Shown: positions 6,916 through 9,648 of the stretch, piece after piece | Layout: the number at the start of each line of letters is the position of its first letter | Numbering within the stretch: the stretch's first letter is position 1 | Source of the DNA: Alistipes sp. CAG:831 | Lineage (GTDB): Bacteria; Bacteroidota; Bacteroidia; Bacteroidales; UBA932 | Reading direction: 5' to 3' | Length of the DNA: 9,648 bases | NCBI GenBank assembly: GCA_000432775.1 | Contig: HF990401.1 | Coordinates: 9,133 to 18,780 of the forward strand | Position numbers and translations under genes: made by a program | The notes under the pieces: generated by a model | Databases searched by the model: none | What the model was told of the DNA's origin: nothing | Seen by the model: the letters and a program-made list of their open reading frames with translations, nothing else

Positions 6916-7479
6916 TTATACTGTCATAATTTCTTTTTCTTTATTCGACAGAATGGTGTCGATCTTCTTGTTGTAGTTGTCGACTTCCTTCTGCACATCG
7001 TTTTCAGCGTCCTTTGCCACATCCTCGGGCATGCCGTCCTTCTGGGCCTTCTTCAGCAGGTCATTGGCCTCCTTGCGGGCGTTGCGGACGGATATCTTGG
7101 CCGACTCTCCGGCGGCTTTCGACTTCTTTACCAGTTCCTTGCGGCGGTCCTCAGTGAGGGGCGGAACGTTGATGCGGATGTGCTCGCCGTTGTTCTGAGG
7201 AGTGAAGCCGAGGTTGGCATCCATGATGGCCTTCTCTATCTTGGGTATCATGTTCTTCTCCCAGGGCTGAATAAGCATGGTGCGGGCATCAGGCACTGTT
7301 ACGCTGGCCACCTGAGGCACCGGAGTCGGATTGCCGTAATAGTCCACCATGACATTGTTGAAAACAGCCGGATTGGCCTTGCCGGCCCTGTAAGTCTTGA
7401 GGTCCTCTTCCAGATAGTTGACGGCCTCGTTCATCTTTTTCACTGCTGAGGCAATGATGTCTTTTGCATTGTCTGCCAT
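6916..7479 (-). CDS. frr: Ribosome recycling factor
   Basis: This 187-residue cytosolic factor works with EF-G to split post-termination ribosomes so the subunits can be reused. The length is standard. Conserved segments include TYRAGKANPAVF (29-40), VDYYGNPTPVPQVASVTVPDARTM (45-68), IQPWEKN (70-76), INVPPLTEDRR (103-113) and VRNARKEAND (131-140), with Arg132 at the position essential in E. coli RRF. The long-helix domain I is formed by about residues 1-29 and 107-187, and the hinge domain II by about 30-106. It follows pyrH by 30 nt, a very common pairing, and is followed after 4 nt by the lipoprotein gene. No separate promoter box is visible in the pyrH-frr gap. Confidence 0.97.
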   Translation of the reverse strand: MADNAKDIIASAVKKMNEAVNYLEEDLKTYRAGKANPAVFNNVMVDYYGNPTPVPQVASVTVPDARTMLIQPWEKNMIPKIEKAIMDANLGFTPQNNGEHIRINVPPLTEDRRKELVKKSKAAGESAKISVRNARKEANDLLKKAQKDGMPEDVAKDAENDVQKEVDNYNKKIDTILSNKEKEIMTV

Positions 7480-7509
7480 AATATTGTGATTTAGTAGTTA
7501 TTTCCCTTT

Positions 7510-8217
7510 TTATTTGTGGACCAGCGTGCCGACCTGCTCCCCTGAGAGGAGTCTGCCGAGGTTTCCATCCCGGTTCATGTCGAAGACGATGATGGGCATG
7601 CCGTTATCCTTGCACAGGGCGAAAGCGGTGCTGTCCATCACCTTCAGCCCGTCAGAGAGGGCCTTGTCAAATGTCAGCTCATCATACCTGACAGCCTTCG
7701 GATCCTTCTCCGGATCTGCAGTGTAGACTCCGTCCACCCTTGTACCCTTGAGCAATGCGTCCGCTCCAATTTCGCAGGCCCTCAGCGCAGCCGCCGAATC
7801 CGTAGTGAAGAACGGATTGCCGGTACCTCCGGCAATCAGGGCCACCGCACCGCGCTCCATGGCCGCTACGGCATTGTCCCTGGTATAATACTCCGCAATC
7901 GGCTTCATCGGAGTCGAGGTGAACACCTCCGCATCCACCCCGGCACTGCGGATTGCCATCGCCAGCCCGAGACTGTTGATCACCGTCGCAAGCATGCCCA
8001 TGCGGTCTCCGCCTACACGGTCAAAGCCCTTGCCGGCTCCAGAAAGTCCTCTGAAAATATTGCCGCCACCCACTACGATAGCGACCTGTACTCCGCTCCT
8101 GACTGCAGCGGCCACCTCAGCGGCATAACGGGCCAGCATACCCTCATCGATGCCGCGTCCCTCATGTCCTCCGAGGCTCTCCCCGCTGAGTTTGAGCAAT
8201 ATCCTTTTGTACTTCAT
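7510..8217 (-). CDS. pyrH: UMP kinase (uridylate kinase)
   Basis: This 235-residue amino-acid-kinase-fold enzyme phosphorylates UMP to UDP in pyrimidine nucleotide synthesis; bacterial members are hexameric, activated by GTP and inhibited by UTP (family knowledge). Visible motifs are YKRILLKLSGESLGG at the N terminus, VVGGGNIFRG (48-57), GDRMGMLATVINSL (70-83), FTSTPM (99-104), AGGTGNPFFTTDSAA (129-143) and DGVYTADPEKDP (162-173). The start at 8217 is chosen because MKYKRILLKLSGE matches the family N terminus. An ATG six codons upstream (8235) would add residues MQIRDN and lies very close to the predicted transcription start. It is the first gene of the pyrH-frr-lipoprotein cluster. Confidence 0.97.
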   Translation of the reverse strand: MKYKRILLKLSGESLGGHEGRGIDEGMLARYAAEVAAAVRSGVQVAIVVGGGNIFRGLSGAGKGFDRVGGDRMGMLATVINSLGLAMAIRSAGVDAEVFTSTPMKPIAEYYTRDNAVAAMERGAVALIAGGTGNPFFTTDSAAALRACEIGADALLKGTRVDGVYTADPEKDPKAVRYDELTFDKALSDGLKVMDSTAFALCKDNGMPIIVFDMNRDGNLGRLLSGEQVGTLVHK

Positions 8218-8243
8218 ATTATCCCGAATTTGCATTTATCCTG

Positions 8244-8251
8244 CAAATTTA
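8244..8251 (-). promoter_or_regulatory. Probable -7 box of the pyrH-frr-lipoprotein operon
   Basis: TAAATTTG (8251-8244, minus strand) matches TAnnTTTG exactly and sits 26 nt upstream of the pyrH ATG. The expected TTG element 19-21 nt upstream is not well conserved, so the call rests on the -7 box and its position. Confidence 0.5.
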
Positions 8252-8637
8252 CTGAAATTTCTCTTTCGACATAGCTTCCATCCCTCTTTTTACCATCAGC
8301 CCATCGGATTTCCAAACAATTTTCGCAAAAATTCCATTTTCAGGTCACTGACAATCACTGATTATCTGTCAATGACTTCCCGCAATCCACCCAATGTTCT
8401 CCTATGAGCTGACACCTTCTCTGCGACCTATTTTAAGATCCTGTCCTCCAGTGGTTCTGTGCCCAGTCCCAATACTTAGGCTCATGCGAGGCCCATATCT
8501 CATACATGCGAACTCATGCGCCATCACTTTAGATGTCCAGCATACCCACCAGATGTATTTTCATCATTATCAAGCACTTCTCAAAATCATCCATGCTGGG
8601 CTTCTCCAAAAGACCAATGCACCGGATGTCTAAGGTA
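8252..8637. other. Gene-free stretch with small inverted repeats
   Basis: No frame here shows protein-like composition, and the short ORFs look random. Visible structure includes a hairpin AATTTTCGCAAAAATT (8319-8334), and an inverted repeat whose arms AGGTCACTGACA (8342-8353) and TGTCAATGACTT (8367-8378) match at 10 of 12 positions around an ATCACTGAT core. There are also three CATGCG copies at 8483, 8505 and 8515. The hairpins could be remnants of a palindromic element or part of a pyrH upstream region. The promoter of the SRP RNA gene should lie near the right end, but no TAnnTTTG box is visible there. Confidence 0.4.
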
Positions 8638-8724
8638 AAGAGGCCGCATCACCGGGCGAGGTTGATTTATGCCAGGTCCGGGAGGAAGCAGTGAATTTTC
8701 CACATTTCGTCATAGGCACCTGGA
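8638..8724 (+). ncRNA. ffs: Signal recognition particle RNA (4.5S RNA, small bacterial type)
   Basis: CCAGGTCCGGGAGGAAGCAG (8672-8691) is the near-invariant apical domain of SRP RNA: a CC-GGGA-GG tetraloop hairpin (GNRA class) and the asymmetric and symmetric internal loops bound by the Ffh M domain. E. coli 4.5S RNA has the same element with a GGAA loop. The flanks extend the rod: 8664-8669 (GATTTA) pairs with 8692-8697 (TGAATT), GG 8660-8661 with CC 8700-8701, CGA 8657-8659 with TCG 8707-8709, and AGG 8641-8643 with CCT 8719-8721. The RNA scaffolds Ffh/FtsY during co-translational membrane targeting. The ends are approximate, set by where pairing stops. No consensus promoter or U-run terminator is evident. 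Confidence 0.88.
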
Positions 8725-8870
8725 AAATGCAAGTCGTTTTGTAAGCATTGCATAATCAGATAGTTATGAAACAGTCTGCAATTTTCGCCACGTCCTGAAT
8801 GCCCGAAAATTGCACATTGTTTTATACCCGCTTATTAATAAAGAACTTACAAAAGGCCCTGCATTTCTCA
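8721..8870. repeat. 150-bp imperfect palindrome between SRP RNA and efflux gene
   Basis: Aligning the left half (8721-8795) with the reverse complement of the right half (8870-8796) without gaps gives 48 identities in 75 positions. The strongest blocks are the outer arms 8725-8745 against 8846-8866 (18 of 21) and a perfect inner pair GCAATTTTCG (8778-8787) / CGAAAATTGC (8804-8813). Both pairs share exactly the same centre, 8795.5, so this is one structure. No coding capacity is evident. It may be a decayed palindromic MITE, or a structured region that ends the two convergent transcripts (SRP RNA from the left, efflux gene from the right). It is unrelated in sequence to the palindrome at 4000-4118. 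Confidence 0.6.
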
Positions 8871-8912
8871 CACGCACGGACATCATAACGAAACCTGCCT
8901 TGGACAAGCAGA

Positions 8913-9648
8913 TCATTTCTCCTCCGCGAGCAGCCCGTCGATGTCGGAACAGATGGCGGTGCCGGAAGCGTAGTCCCAAAGGGTGACGGAGCGGATGTTG
9001 TAGTAGTAGTACCAGTAGTAATAGAGCTGCTGGACGTAGTCCTGGCGGGCGAGGTCCTTGGCGTCGCGGGCGTCGTTGAGCTCGAGGACGCTCATGCGGC
9101 CGAGCAGGAAGGATTCGACGGAGGCCTGATAACGGGCCGAGGCCACGCGGTCGGACTCCTGGGCGAGGGTGAGCTGGCCGGCCTGGTTGTTGAACTGCTC
9201 GGTAAGCAGGAATATATCCTGGTTGAAGTTGAGTTCCTCCTGCTGGAGCTGGGAGCGGACCACGTCGCGGTTGCTCTCGGCCACTTTGACCTGCCCCTTG
9301 CGCTTGCCCCAGTCCAGAATCGGAATCGACAGTCCGATAGACACCACTTCCTGGTCCCGGATGTCGTTGTAGGCCATGGCCAGCTCGCGGTTCACTCCGG
9401 AGTATCCGACTGTCACGTTCAGGTCCACCTGGTACCGCTGGCCCTTGGCTGTGGCCACATCGTAGTCGGCTTCGAGTTTGCGGCGCAGGATATTCTGGGC
9501 AAATGAGCTGTTGGACAATGCCTTGCTGAGTACATCCTCATAGTCGAGCACAGGCTGGGGAATGGCTTCCGGCAGCACTGCCCTGATGGTATCTTTTTCA
9601 GAGAGGCCGAGGAAGGCTCTGAGGGAGAACATGGCGGAGTTCAGACTG
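8913..9648 (-). CDS. TolC-family outer membrane efflux protein, C-terminal part
   Basis: The frame stays open to the right edge, so the gene begins outside the window and the ATG at 9632 is internal; 244 residues are visible. The protein belongs to the TolC/OEP family, trimeric channels through outer membrane and periplasm that serve RND pumps or ABC exporters. Evidence is the helical repeat with long coiled-coil helices, the beta-strand/turn segment VVSIGLSIPILDWGKRKGQ (about visible residues 102-120), which is the family's hallmark, and a following helix ending in FLLGRMSVLELNDARD. A Tyr/Trp-rich run, YYYWYYYYN (about 209-217), precedes SVTLWDYASG, matching the place where many Bacteroidetes members have an aromatic segment. 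Full-length relatives have over 400 residues, so about half is missing. The adaptor and pump genes usually adjacent would lie to the right of the window. Confidence 0.88.
   Translation of the reverse strand, partial: SLNSAMFSLRAFLGLSEKDTIRAVLPEAIPQPVLDYEDVLSKALSNSSFAQNILRRKLEADYDVATAKGQRYQVDLNVTVGYSGVNRELAMAYNDIRDQEVVSIGLSIPILDWGKRKGQVKVAESNRDVVRSQLQQEELNFNQDIFLLTEQFNNQAGQLTLAQESDRVASARYQASVESFLLGRMSVLELNDARDAKDLARQDYVQQLYYYWYYYYNIRSVTLWDYASGTAICSDIDGLLAEEK

Noticed and set aside
8483..8520. Three CATGCG copies resembling iterons
   Set aside because: Spacings are uneven (22 and 10 bp), the motif is only 6-7 bp, and there is no replication gene or AT-rich unwinding region nearby.
8394..8633. 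79-codon plus-strand ORF in the gap left of the SRP RNA
   Set aside because: No recognisable motif, atypical composition rich in His, Pro and Leu, and no promoter or A-rich leader at its start.
8433..8648. Minus-strand frame giving protein-like fragments (8529-8594 and a Trp-rich 24-codon piece at 8433-8507)
   Set aside because: Two in-frame stops in about 72 codons is no better than random expectation, and part of it overlaps the SRP RNA; a decayed gene cannot be shown without a homologue.
8895..8911. Small hairpin just after the efflux gene stop codon as its terminator
   Set aside because: The stem is short with a bulge and an over-tight loop, and no real U-run follows on the minus strand.

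Overview
The window looks like chromosome from a moderately GC-rich member of the Bacteroidetes, most likely order Bacteroidales. The evidence is the TAnnTTTG -7 promoter boxes with a TTG element 20-21 nt upstream, the absence of clear Shine-Dalgarno sites, a five-helix cytochrome b of the Bacteroidetes succinate dehydrogenase/fumarate reductase type, a DAHP synthase with a C-terminal chorismate mutase domain, and a large secreted GH2 beta-galactosidase. Genus cannot be settled from this sequence.

Layout, left to right. Positions 1-271 (-) hold the 5' part of an unrecognised membrane-anchored or secreted coiled-coil protein that runs off the left edge; it has a good promoter almost touching its ATG. 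Positions 489-3926 (-) encode a secreted GH2 beta-galactosidase. Between it and sdhC (4124-4795, -) are an intrinsic terminator (3940-3975) and a 119-bp palindromic, MITE-like element (4000-4118). sdhC is not followed by sdhA/sdhB. Upstream of sdhC, two divergent promoters interlock and drive sdhC (-) and a bifunctional DAHP synthase/chorismate mutase (4878-5954, +). That gene converges, with a 3-nt gap, on a (-) strand cluster read pyrH (8217-7510), frr (7479-6916), lipoprotein (6911-5958). pyrH has its own TAnnTTTG box.

The stretch 8252-8637 carries no recognisable gene, only small inverted repeats. It is followed by a signal recognition particle RNA gene (about 8638-8724, +). A 150-bp imperfect palindrome (8721-8870) then separates the SRP RNA from the convergent 3' part of a TolC-family outer-membrane efflux gene (8913-9648, -), which runs off the right edge.

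Most genes are housekeeping: UMP kinase, ribosome recycling, protein targeting, aromatic amino-acid entry, and fumarate/succinate respiration. The accessory parts are the glycosidase, the lipoprotein and the partial genes at the edges. No phage, CRISPR, toxin or defence system is visible. The least ordinary features are the two unrelated long palindromes, the orphan sdhC whose 3' end abuts one of them, and very short or absent mRNA leaders. I see no convincing new multi-gene system.
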